A stretch of 15,551 bases of DNA from contig JALOBO010000032.1 in NCBI GenBank assembly GCA_023228225.1, positions 1 through 15,551 of the forward strand, in the 5' to 3' direction. The translations under genes and the position numbers were made by a program. Source of the stretch: Clostridia bacterium. Lineage in GTDB: Bacteria > Bacillota > Clostridia > Christensenellales > UBA1242. The notes under the pieces are model-generated. The model saw only the letters and a program-made list of their open reading frames with translations. It made no database searches and had not been told where the DNA came from. The stretch's first letter is position 1. Each line of letters begins with the position of its first letter. Of the stretch, positions 1 to 6,916 are shown in pieces.

Positions 1-208
1 TATTTATGCAGCAACCCCCCCACCCCCATGCGCATTGTATGTTATATATTTGCGCTCCCGGCGCGTTATTATATAGATATATGCGCTTAAGCGGTTCATA
101 ACAATTTTATTTATTTAGTGCGAAAATAAAAGGATTAAAACCATAAACACAAATAAAAGGCCGCGAAAGTGCCTAAAAAAATAATTAAAAAAAATATCAA
201 TAAAGGGC
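1..208. other. Gene-free left end with palindromes and A/T tracts
   Basis: No open frame with a plausible start is visible here on either strand. The stretch contains an isolated C-run (CCCCCCCACCCCC, 15-27) that stands out in A+T-rich DNA. It also holds an 8-bp palindrome ATGCGCAT (28-35), two GCGC blocks five bases apart (52-55 and 61-64), and a perfect 10-bp palindrome CGCTTAAGCG (84-93). From about 175 to 204 it is almost pure A/T with A-tracts, just upstream of the promoter at 209, as in an UP element. The palindromes could be repressor sites for the downstream promoter, but that is inference only. Confidence 0.5.
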
Positions 209-236
209 TTGACATGCGCAAATAATGCTATATAAT
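209..236 (+). promoter_or_regulatory. Consensus sigma-70/sigma-A promoter for the left cassette
   Basis: A perfect -35 box TTGACA (209-214) and a perfect -10 box TATAAT (231-236) are separated by 16 bp. A TG dinucleotide at 226-227 lies just before the -10. An A-tract-rich stretch lies immediately upstream. The spacer contains the palindrome TGCGCA (215-220), which also occurs inside ATGCGCAT at 28-35, so a dimeric repressor could sit between the two boxes. Transcription should begin near 243 and read into the gene starting at 295. This is the only promoter in the window with both boxes perfect. Confidence 0.85.
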
Positions 237-294
237 GAGTGTATAAAATGCTCGCAGAGCCCATGGCGCAACCCGCCAAGAAGGAGAAAAGAAA

Positions 295-1410
295 ATGACA
301 AATGCAGAGATCAAGAAAGCAATCACCGACGAATTAAAGGCGAATGGCATCAACTCGAAACAAGTTTCTATATCGGTTAGGGATTCGCGCTATGATACAT
401 CAATTTATGCAACTATCCGCGACATCACATTAAAACAATCAGACATCGAGAAAATCGTTAATACGCACGAATCCATCAGATGGGATGACCATTGTCAAGA
501 GATTTTGCAGGGTTGTAATACGTTTTGCACCGTTCAATACGATCACGCAGCAATGGAACAATACCGCGAAGATAATCACATAATGGACAAATGCACCGCG
601 ATTTATAACGCAGCCCATGAAAAAGACGTAAACGGAAATATTTACCTGCATGAGGTTATCGAAGGTGATCCGCGCTTTTTATTCACAACATCAGCAAACA
701 AAAGAGATGGCGAAGGCTTACACATCAAGACGCAAGAAGGAACGAAAAACTGGCGTTTATATGGTCCTTGTGATCTCGTTGGTTGTATGGCTCATTATTT
801 ACTCGGGCATTACGGAACGCTCGAAGCGTTCAAAGAATGGGAAAAGGTCGAAAAAGAAAAGTTTTTAGAAGTTTGCAGACTTGCAGACATCGAACGCAAA
901 GCCGCCGAAATCAGACAAGCAGAACACCAAACCACACACAACCGAATGATTGAAAGCATCAACAAAAATAGCGTATGCGTTCCAATTCCAGAAGAAGAAA
1001 AAAAAATCATAACATCGCTAAAATGGGCAAACCTTAACAAAAACAATAGCATTGATGAATATTATCAAGAAGTCGAGAAAGGCGATTTTTACCGCCAAGA
1101 TGCAAAAGCATCGCATATGTGGGTTTTTTCAGACTTCGCCGCATTTGATTATCTTCGCCATCATCTATTAAGCGATTACAAACAACTTGCAGGCCTTGGC
1201 GGCACTTACTCCGACGATCCAAGACTTGACAACTACAAAACATCATGGAACATCCCCCGCGAAATCATGGACACGGTGAAATGGGTTAATATCGGCGTTG
1301 CGGTTTATCTCGGAAATGATTTTCAATTCTTCATCGATCCACAGGGCCATAATTACGCTCGTTATGTTGCATTATCCGATAGTTGCCATTCTTCGGGGTT
1401 GGTTCAATAA
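295..1410 (+). CDS. LPD29-like polyvalent protein, unknown function (371 aa)
   Basis: First gene of the left cassette. It has a strong ribosome binding site AAGGAG (281-286) 8 nt before the ATG. The N-terminal region (about residues 1-85) has the look of the LPD29 family of large polyvalent proteins from phages and conjugative elements: a short helix, then VSISVRDSRY and a beta strand ending in TIRD. Residues 180-235 are a highly charged, probably helical linker. The C-terminal part ends with FFIDPQGHNYARYVAL (about 347-362), a GxNYARY-type signature I associate with such proteins. There is no signal peptide or clear membrane segment. LPD domains are accessory modules in phage and plasmid proteins and their biochemical role is not established, so I give no function. 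The gene looks richer in G+C than the terminase and portal genes. The family call is moderate; that it is a real gene is near certain. Confidence 0.8.
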   Translation: MTNAEIKKAITDELKANGINSKQVSISVRDSRYDTSIYATIRDITLKQSDIEKIVNTHESIRWDDHCQEILQGCNTFCTVQYDHAAMEQYREDNHIMDKCTAIYNAAHEKDVNGNIYLHEVIEGDPRFLFTTSANKRDGEGLHIKTQEGTKNWRLYGPCDLVGCMAHYLLGHYGTLEAFKEWEKVEKEKFLEVCRLADIERKAAEIRQAEHQTTHNRMIESINKNSVCVPIPEEEKKIITSLKWANLNKNNSIDEYYQEVEKGDFYRQDAKASHMWVFSDFAAFDYLRHHLLSDYKQLAGLGGTYSDDPRLDNYKTSWNIPREIMDTVKWVNIGVAVYLGNDFQFFIDPQGHNYARYVALSDSCHSSGLVQ

Positions 1411-1411
1411 T

Positions 1412-1591
1412 ATGCCATCAATCACTTTTATTTACGAAATTGAAAACGCTAAAATCCATTACACCGTTCTTGCTGACGGGCGCAACATCGGCGGCGGAAT
1501 CGTTCGCACCATGTCGGATTTAGATTGGCAGATGCAGAAATACGCCAAAAAGGGGTTAGAAGTTAAAAAAATAGAAAAGGGGAAAAATTAA
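1412..1591 (+). CDS. Small hypothetical protein (59 aa)
   Basis: The frame is open further upstream, but the start that fits is the ATG at 1412, one base after the stop of the 371-aa gene, so the two are translationally coupled; a weak GGGGTTGG lies just upstream. The protein begins MPSITFIYEIENAKIHYTVL, reads as a short beta-sheet domain, and ends in a lysine-rich tail (KKGLEVKKIEKGKN). I recognise no family. It sits between the polyvalent-type protein and a 76-aa gene in the same transcription unit. Its base composition and tight packing suggest a genuine gene. Function is unknown; a small nucleic-acid-binding or accessory role is possible but nothing in the sequence shows it. Confidence 0.65.
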   Translation: MPSITFIYEIENAKIHYTVLADGRNIGGGIVRTMSDLDWQMQKYAKKGLEVKKIEKGKN

Positions 1592-1592
1592 A

Positions 1593-1823
1593 ATGACAAA
1601 GAAAGAGAAAAACCGCGTCCTTCTCGCTCTTGTTTCTGAAATGAGATACTTCAACGATGAAATTAAAAAAACAACTGGCAATTATCACGGATGGCTGTCT
1701 GGCTGTATTAAAGAAAATCATGATCTGTTTTTAAAATTGGTAAACGTATTTTTTAAAAAAGATGAGAAAATGAAAGAATCATACATACAATATTTAAACG
1801 ATATTTTAAAAGAGATCAGATAA
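1593..1823 (+). CDS. Small charged helical hypothetical protein (76 aa)
   Basis: Third and last gene of the left cassette. The ATG lies one base after the preceding stop (TAA 1589-1591), with AAAAGGGG just upstream as ribosome binding site. The protein is rich in lysine and glutamate, predicted mostly helical, with no membrane segment. It begins MTKKEKNRVLLALVSEMRYF and ends KESYIQYLNDILKEIR. A Rho-independent terminator follows 15 nt after the stop, closing the unit. I do not recognise the family. Its size and charge would suit a small regulator or an inhibitor protein, but that is only a guess from context. Confidence 0.7.
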   Translation: MTKKEKNRVLLALVSEMRYFNDEIKKTTGNYHGWLSGCIKENHDLFLKLVNVFFKKDEKMKESYIQYLNDILKEIR

Positions 1824-1838
1824 AAGGAGATGAAACAG

Positions 1839-1864
1839 AAAAGGCCTGAAAAGGTCCTTTTTTT
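1839..1864 (+). terminator. Rho-independent terminator closing the left cassette
   Basis: The stem AAAAGG-CCT pairs with AGG-CCTTTT, with one bulged T (1855) and a GAAA tetraloop (1848-1851), and runs into a T-tract. It lies directly after the stop of the 76-aa gene, so it ends the transcription unit that begins at the promoter at 209-236. Confidence 0.85.
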
Positions 1865-1991
1865 ATGCTCTTTATTTGCTCTTTAAACTCTTTTATATTG
1901 CTATATAGTATTTAATACTTATATATCTTAATGCTTTATACAGTCTTTTAAATGCTTTTATATCTTTTATTAAGTACCTACATATCTTTGT

Positions 1992-2015
1992 TTTTGTTCT
2001 TTCTTTTGTTCTTTC
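1992..2015. repeat. Perfect 12-nt tandem repeat, two copies
   Basis: The unit TTTTGTTCTTTC occurs twice head to tail (1992-2003 and 2004-2015) within the pyrimidine-rich half of the gene-free region before terS, followed by a T-run. It may be only low-complexity drift or slippage. Confidence 0.75.
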
Positions 2016-2068
2016 TTTTTTTAAAACAAACCATATAAAGCTTGTAAGAGATATAAAAGTAATTACTC

Positions 2069-2074
2069 TATAAT
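2069..2074 (+). promoter_or_regulatory. Possible -10 box for the terminase/head operon
   Basis: A perfect TATAAT lies in the gene-free region upstream of terS. The only -35-like hexamer is TTGTAA (2042-2047), 21 bp away, which is too far for a standard promoter. I list it as a candidate because the terminase operon needs a promoter after the terminator at 1839-1864 and I see no better one. It could be chance in A+T-rich DNA. Confidence 0.25.
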
Positions 2075-2400
2075 GCTTTGCTATGCTCTTGCCGCTTATT
2101 AAACGCTTATATATATGCTTTAATACATAAGGGGTGTATAGGTGCTTTTAATACCATATGGGTTAAGTTATACCCTGTATAGATTTCCAAATAAAAAGGT
2201 AAAAAAGAAATAGCAAGAAAGAGCAATAAAGAGAAAAAAGGTATTAAAACAGATAAAAAAGCAAAATAGGTATTTACAAATGCAATAAAGGGGTGTTAAA
2301 ATAAAGAGTGAAATAGAACATAAATAGCACTTTGTATATTTTTGGGGAAAATAATCAATAAAAACAAAAATGTCAGAAAATAAAAGAAAGGGTGGAATCA

Positions 2401-2937
2401 ATGTCAAAGCAAGTTTTGCAAAAGACAATAGTTCAGAAAGAAATTGATGAAGCCTTAATTAAATATAGCGAGATTCAAGGACAAGAAAACCGTGAAGCGT
2501 TTTTATTAATGTCTGATGGATTGAAATTGATTGAAAATATGTCACGAGATAATCGTTCCTTTGTTGAAATTGCGATTGATTTAAAATTAACGCAAGTATC
2601 AATGAGGAACTTTTTTGATGAACATCCAGAGTTACAAGATAGATTAGAACTTGGTTCTGATAAAAAATTTAAAGATGTAGAAAGAGCGTTATTTCGTTCA
2701 GCAACAGGCTATGATGTAGAAGAAATTCATTTAAATCAGAGAACTGTTGGTGGCCGCGTAATTGAAAATAAAGATATATATACAAAGAAAATACCACCTA
2801 ACCCATATTCAATTCAATATTTATTAAACAATAAAAAGAAAATGGAATATAAGAAAGAGCAACAACAAAGCAATTTAAGTGATATAAGTGGTATTAAAGT
2901 GGAGTTCATAGTATCTGATGGCATAAATGGTGAGTAA
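2401..2937 (+). CDS. Terminase small subunit (178 aa)
   Basis: DNA-recognition subunit of the packaging motor: it binds the phage pac or cos site and hands DNA to the large subunit. I chose the ATG at 2401 over an in-frame GTG at 2392, because AAGGGTGG (2388-2395) then serves as ribosome binding site, whereas the GTG would lie within it. A helix-turn-helix-like segment covers about residues 53-78 (SFVEIAIDLKLTQVSMRNFF, then DEHPEL), as is usual in these proteins. The middle (98-110) has the ATGY...E pattern. Residues 131-150 (IPPNPYSIQYLLNNKKKMEY) match the family's proline, then Leu-Asn-Asn/Arg pattern. Length is typical. It is followed after 2 nt by the large terminase, the standard pairing. 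The exact family is not certain from sequence alone. Confidence 0.85.
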   Translation: MSKQVLQKTIVQKEIDEALIKYSEIQGQENREAFLLMSDGLKLIENMSRDNRSFVEIAIDLKLTQVSMRNFFDEHPELQDRLELGSDKKFKDVERALFRSATGYDVEEIHLNQRTVGGRVIENKDIYTKKIPPNPYSIQYLLNNKKKMEYKKEQQQSNLSDISGIKVEFIVSDGINGE

Positions 2938-2939
2938 TT

Positions 2940-4430
2940 ATGGGTAAAGCCGTCAATTTAGAATTTAAAGTTATAAGCAAGTTTTTGCCAGTATTAAATG
3001 ATAATCTTGAAGAAATTAAAAAAGGTAAAAATACATATATTTTAGTAAGCGGTCGTGTCGGTGGAAAAACAACTACGTTTGAACAAAAGATGTTAGCAAA
3101 TTGCCTTGCATATCCTAAACATGATATTATTGTTTTAAGAGCAAATTCAAGCGCATTAAAAGATAGCGTATTGTTAGAGTTTAAGAAATTATGTGCCACA
3201 GAGTTGCCACAAGAACTGTATAACAAGTTTAAATTTAAAGAAACGCCGCCAATGATTATAAATTGTCCATTTAGTAATCAAATCCGTTTCGGTGGGGTTG
3301 GCCTTGGAAGTAAAAGCGGCAGCAACCAGTCAAGAGGCAAAACGGCAGAAAAACCTTTATCATTAATAATTGTTGAAGAAACACAAGAAATATTTAGTGG
3401 TACCGGAAGCGCAGACCTATTAAATCACGCTATGGCAACATATATGAGGTTGCTTGATGATAACATAGGCAAGGTTATTTATGCTGGAAATAGAGATAGA
3501 AACAAGTTTGGCAAATTTAATCAATGGGTTGAACAAATGTCACACGATCCAAATGTAACTATTATTGAAACTGATTACAGAGATATAAAGCACTTTCTTA
3601 ATAGGGCAACACTGCAATTAATCGCAAGAGAGTTTGAAATGAATCCAAATAACGCAAAATATATGTATCTTGGAGAACCCGTTGGAGGCAATGATTTAGT
3701 ATATGGAGCGTTTACACCAAGCGTTCATATAATATCATTATATAATAAAGATAAGCAAGACAACATTTTTGTTGATTTAAAAACAAAGAAAACATTTGTG
3801 TTTGACAGCCAATGGTGTTTGCAAAATGTAGAAAAGATTTATATTGGAGTTGATGGCTCATCAACAAGAGATATGACAATATTTATGCCAATATTCCACT
3901 TAAAAGATAGAAGATTAATATGTAAACTCGGAGATATGTTTCAGCATAACCCTGATAAAAACGGAATTATTCGCAATAATATACTTTGCGATAAATATAT
4001 TCGCAAATGGCTTTATGATTTAATTAATAAATATTCATTGCAATACAAATCAAAAATATTTGTTGTAGACGGGCATAATACAGATTTAATTGACAATTTA
4101 AAGTTTCAATTTGGCGGTTATTGTACTGTTATTTCATTTACACGCAAAGATTTAGTGGAAACAAGTGAAAAAGTCAACAATGCTTTTACAGATGGTGTTT
4201 TGTATTTTACTGAAGAAACATGGATTGAGGTAGTAAGCGAAGCGGAAATATCACCAAGTGAATTGTTTAATGAATTAGAAACAGTTTGTTGGATGGAAGA
4301 ACCAGGCCATGAAGATGAATTTAATTCAAGCATACCGAATGACCGCACTGACGCGATTAGATACCCAGTTGCTTATCATGCAAATCCGTATCAATTAAAC
4401 GATTATGCCAAAGGAAGTGAAGAAAAATGA
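2940..4430 (+). CDS. Terminase large subunit: packaging ATPase and nuclease (496 aa)
   Basis: ATP-driven motor that cuts concatemeric DNA and translocates it into the prohead at the portal. The ATPase domain has a Walker A-type loop SGRVGGKTT (37-45). Its first position is Ser instead of Gly, a variation also seen in T4 gp17, and Arg39 is a candidate catalytic arginine. The Walker B is LIIVEE (142-147), with Glu146 where Asp is common and Glu147 as candidate catalytic carboxylate. A coupling-type segment VIYAGNRDRN lies at 179-188. The C-terminal RNase H-like nuclease shows the expected acidic triad: Asp305 (IGVDGSS), Asp377 (FVVDGHN) and Asp471 (DRTDAIRY). Length is normal for the PBSX/SPP1-type terminase family. 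Its stop overlaps the portal start as ATGA, so the two are translationally coupled. Confidence 0.96.
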   Translation: MGKAVNLEFKVISKFLPVLNDNLEEIKKGKNTYILVSGRVGGKTTTFEQKMLANCLAYPKHDIIVLRANSSALKDSVLLEFKKLCATELPQELYNKFKFKETPPMIINCPFSNQIRFGGVGLGSKSGSNQSRGKTAEKPLSLIIVEETQEIFSGTGSADLLNHAMATYMRLLDDNIGKVIYAGNRDRNKFGKFNQWVEQMSHDPNVTIIETDYRDIKHFLNRATLQLIAREFEMNPNNAKYMYLGEPVGGNDLVYGAFTPSVHIISLYNKDKQDNIFVDLKTKKTFVFDSQWCLQNVEKIYIGVDGSSTRDMTIFMPIFHLKDRRLICKLGDMFQHNPDKNGIIRNNILCDKYIRKWLYDLINKYSLQYKSKIFVVDGHNTDLIDNLKFQFGGYCTVISFTRKDLVETSEKVNNAFTDGVLYFTEETWIEVVSEAEISPSELFNELETVCWMEEPGHEDEFNSSIPNDRTDAIRYPVAYHANPYQLNDYAKGSEEK

Positions 4431-6133
4431 GTAATATCGTAGAACAGACAAATCAATTACAACAGCAAGTAGCAGGAATATCTTCTTTAAACCCACAATT
4501 AACATATTCGTTTATTATACGCGATGGTTTTTATGCTCTTGTTCCAACGGAGTTTAAACAATATTACTATAATAATATTCGTGCGTGTGCAAATTGGTAT
4601 CAAGGATTCGTACCAGAGTTTCACACCGCAAGAAATGGAATATTTTCAACAAGAATTGGCAACGCTATCGTTAAAGAAGTTTCAAAACTAATTGTTGGTG
4701 GAAATGTATTTTTTGGCAATAAATATAAAGAATCAAGCCCAAATACGTTTGTTAATGAAAACTTAATAAACTGGAATAAATACGCAGATGCTGTTGATTT
4801 TCAGAATTTTGTTAAAAAACTTGTTGAATATACTGTTGCGTTAGGAACGGCGGTCATTAAAGCAGATATAAGCGAATCAAGAGATTTAATACCAAGTGTT
4901 TGGCGCATGGATCAATGTTTCTATACGAGCGATTATAATGGAAAGTGTACATCATTTACTGGATTCTTAAAATCATATACGGCCGATGTAAATAAAGGCA
5001 GTGGCAGACAATCGGATTTCAAATCATTTTATCTGCTTGAAAAAAGATATTATAACGAAGATTGTAAACCAGTTAAAAAGATATTTATTAAGAAAACCGA
5101 TAGTTCAGTTATATCTGCACAAAACTTTGATTTAATGGAAACAAACGAGGTTATGTGGCAACAATTACCCAATAAAATACAAAAGCAATTAAAATCTGAT
5201 TTTGGCAAAGATTTTATGCTTGATAAGGAAATACCAATATCTCCATTACTGCCAAATCTTGGGATCCTAATTTGTAAATATACAGCCGCAAACACAATAC
5301 CAGAAATCAACATGGGAGAAAGTGCTTTGCTTAATGTGATTGGGTACATGATTGGTTATGAGCAAGCATATGCCGAAATGATTACAGACCTTTATCTTGG
5401 CCGTGGCAAGGTTTTAATGCCACAGCAAATGGTAAACCCAACAGATGTTAATAATCTTTATTATAGCGATTTAGACGGAATGTTGTTTACAAAATACCCT
5501 TATCTTAACGAAAAAGACCAAAAACCTATCTCTATTCAGTTTGAATTGAGAGCCGATGAATGGGTTAAAACAAGAAATAACTTTGTTGAGTTAATAGCTT
5601 CACAAATTGGCGTTGCAGGCAGTGATTTATTCTCGTTTCTTAAAGACGCAAGCGGCGGTAGTAAAACGGCCACTCAAATTGCTGCTGAAGCACAAAAGAC
5701 AATTTCGTATATTGAAGAAAAGCGTTCATTATTTACATGCAAATTAAATCAATTTATTACTATTTGGAAAGAGTTTTACAAAATTGAAGATGATTTTACA
5801 GTCAAGTTTAGTTCTCAAAATCACGTTAATATGCTTGTAACAACAGAACAAACGCGCGTTATGAACGAAGTTGGGTTTTCAAAGTTCGATATATTCAAAA
5901 AAATGTGGCCGGATCTTGACGATGAACAAATTAAAGAAATGGTTGATCGTAAGTTTGATGAAGAAAGACGCAAATTAGAATTACAAGCAGAAATAAATGA
6001 AAAAGCGTTTGAGAATTCAATGAAATTAAAACCCAATTTAGACGATAATGACAAAGGAGAAGATGACGAAGTAGAAGAAACGGACGGATTAGAAGATAAA
6101 ACCGAAGCGCATAAGGACAATAAACTCAAATGA
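4427..6133 (+). CDS. Portal protein, SPP1 gp6-like (568 aa)
   Basis: Forms the dodecameric ring at one capsid vertex through which DNA enters and leaves; it docks the terminase and later the neck. The ATG overlaps the large-terminase stop by 4 nt, with AAGGAA (4411-4416) upstream. The order of elements suits the SPP1-type portal family. The N-terminal part has STRIGNAIVKEVSKLIVGG (about 74-92). The central part has MGESALLNVIGYMIGYEQAYAE (296-317) and GRGKVLMPQQM. The clip/crown region carries GGSKTATQIAAEAQKTISYI (410-429), a very typical portal segment. The C-terminal 40 residues are extremely acidic and lysine-rich, probably disordered. Length is slightly above the usual 450-520 aa, mostly because of this tail. 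The identification is firm; the tail's role is unknown. Confidence 0.95.
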   Translation: MSNIVEQTNQLQQQVAGISSLNPQLTYSFIIRDGFYALVPTEFKQYYYNNIRACANWYQGFVPEFHTARNGIFSTRIGNAIVKEVSKLIVGGNVFFGNKYKESSPNTFVNENLINWNKYADAVDFQNFVKKLVEYTVALGTAVIKADISESRDLIPSVWRMDQCFYTSDYNGKCTSFTGFLKSYTADVNKGSGRQSDFKSFYLLEKRYYNEDCKPVKKIFIKKTDSSVISAQNFDLMETNEVMWQQLPNKIQKQLKSDFGKDFMLDKEIPISPLLPNLGILICKYTAANTIPEINMGESALLNVIGYMIGYEQAYAEMITDLYLGRGKVLMPQQMVNPTDVNNLYYSDLDGMLFTKYPYLNEKDQKPISIQFELRADEWVKTRNNFVELIASQIGVAGSDLFSFLKDASGGSKTATQIAAEAQKTISYIEEKRSLFTCKLNQFITIWKEFYKIEDDFTVKFSSQNHVNMLVTTEQTRVMNEVGFSKFDIFKKMWPDLDDEQIKEMVDRKFDEERRKLELQAEINEKAFENSMKLKPNLDDNDKGEDDEVEETDGLEDKTEAHKDNKLK

Positions 6134-6753
6134 CACACAAAAATCGACAATTATTAGACGAATATGTATTGCGGTTAAGCGACTTGCAGTATAAAAAACG
6201 AAAGAAACAAGAAGATTTCATAATTATAGGATTGTTTTTAATAGCGTTTGTTGAATATTTATCAAATAAAAACATAGTTTTTACTGGAATAACAAGCGAA
6301 AAAGAGTTAGAAAAACCAAAGAAAATGGTCGAATTAATCGATAAGGGCTTAAATAATCAAGGAAAGTTTGTTAATTATGTTAAAGATATGCGAGAAAGCA
6401 ATGTAAATATCATTAATACCACCACTAATATTATACCACAAATAAAAGAAAAAAGCGAGAGTATAGCGAAAAAAAAGCTCATAGAAACCATTGAAAAAAC
6501 CGATTTGTATGAAAAACAAAATTATCTATCGCAATTTATCAATAATACAGCTTTCAATAAAAATTATAAAACATGGAATACGCAACGTGATAATAGAGTG
6601 CGTTATACAACGTTTCATCAAAATATTGATGGAATTGAAGTGAAAATAAATGAATTTTTTAATGTTGATGGTATCACGGCGATGTTTCCAGCGCACAGTA
6701 CTTTACCACAATACGATAGAATAAACTGCCGTTGTTATTTAACTTATAGGTAG
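6130..6753 (+). CDS. Minor head / head morphogenesis protein, Mu F/SPP1 gp7-like (207 aa)
   Basis: A few copies of such proteins bind the portal inside the head and assist assembly or DNA exit. The ATG overlaps the portal stop (ATGA). The C-terminal 60 residues carry the Mu F-type signature: KTWNTQRDNRVRYTTFH (147-163), followed by DGIEV and by INCRCYL (198-204). The conserved R, H and CRC residues are in the correct order and spacing. The N-terminal 145 residues are helical and charged, with a short hydrophobic segment (30-43). At 207 aa it is shorter than many family members, so the N-terminal helical domain seems reduced. The position between portal and scaffold is the classical one. Confidence 0.88.
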   Translation: MTHKNRQLLDEYVLRLSDLQYKKRKKQEDFIIIGLFLIAFVEYLSNKNIVFTGITSEKELEKPKKMVELIDKGLNNQGKFVNYVKDMRESNVNIINTTTNIIPQIKEKSESIAKKKLIETIEKTDLYEKQNYLSQFINNTAFNKNYKTWNTQRDNRVRYTTFHQNIDGIEVKINEFFNVDGITAMFPAHSTLPQYDRINCRCYLTYR

Positions 6754-6873
6754 CAAAGAAACATAAGATATATTTGTTACAAAACCTAAACCTTATCAAC
6801 CGACTCCACTTGAGAAAGCGCATAAGCGTTAGTATCGTGATTATAGCCCGTTGGTTTGGCACGGTAGATTCCG

Positions 6874-6909
6874 AAAGGAGAGAACATCGATGTCAATTTT
6901 TAAAAGGAG
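6874..6909 (+). promoter_or_regulatory. Two consecutive ribosome binding sites before the scaffold gene
   Basis: AAAGGAG (6874-6880) lies 9 nt before an ATG at 6890, and AAAAGGAG (6902-6909) lies 7 nt before a second in-frame ATG at 6917. The second site closely resembles the sites before the capsid gene and the gene at 8873 (purine core, then ATTTAAAATG or ATTAAAATG), so it decides the main start. The first could yield a form 9 residues longer with a basic N-terminus (MSIFKRRFK). Confidence 0.65.
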
Positions 6910-6916
6910 ATTTAAA

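Larger units (their letters stand above)
1865..2400. other. Gene-free iteron-like region upstream of terS
   Basis: About 535 bp with no supportable gene. The first half is pyrimidine-rich and the second half purine-rich on the + strand, switching between about 2030 and 2170. Eight motifs of type TGCTYTTA lie in the same orientation, starting near 1866, 1877, 1932, 1953, 2074, 2084, 2116 and 2143. The first two are identical 9-mers (TGCTCTTTA) 11 nt apart. The right half has GCAATAAAG twice (2223-2231, 2282-2290) and the palindrome CCATATGG (2154-2161). Sitting directly before the small terminase, it could be a packaging start (pac or cos), a replication origin or a regulatory region. The sequence does not decide among these. 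Confidence 0.5.

Noticed and set aside
158..174. AGGC/GCCT hairpin next to an A-tract, possible leftward terminator
   Set aside because: Only 4 bp of stem and no leftward gene visible; more likely chance.
650..868. 72-aa + strand frame with a hydrophobic segment inside the 371-aa gene
   Set aside because: No ribosome binding site, wholly inside a well-supported gene in another frame; its basic/hydrophobic look comes from the out-of-frame reading.
1830..1886. Mini-ORF starting MKQKRPEK immediately after the 76-aa gene
   Set aside because: Its coding sequence is the terminator hairpin itself, and the purine-rich AGGAG is too close to the ATG.
2273..2301. TTTACA with a 17-bp gap to TTAAAA as a terS promoter
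   Set aside because: The -10 matches only three of six consensus bases; indistinguishable from background in such A+T-rich DNA.
2168..2428. 86-aa very hydrophobic, Phe/Cys-rich frame on the - strand across the gene-free region
   Set aside because: It is the complement of a purine-rich A+T tract, overlaps the terS start and has no ribosome binding site on its strand.
4427..6133. Possible UGA-as-tryptophan code because of the low G+C content
   Set aside because: UGA closes the large terminase and portal genes in textbook ATGA overlaps, and reading through it soon meets another stop; TGG is used for Trp throughout.
6810..6838. TTGAGA with a 17-bp gap to TATCGT as a scaffold/capsid promoter
   Set aside because: Good -35 but a poor -10, and the interval is short; not strong enough to annotate.
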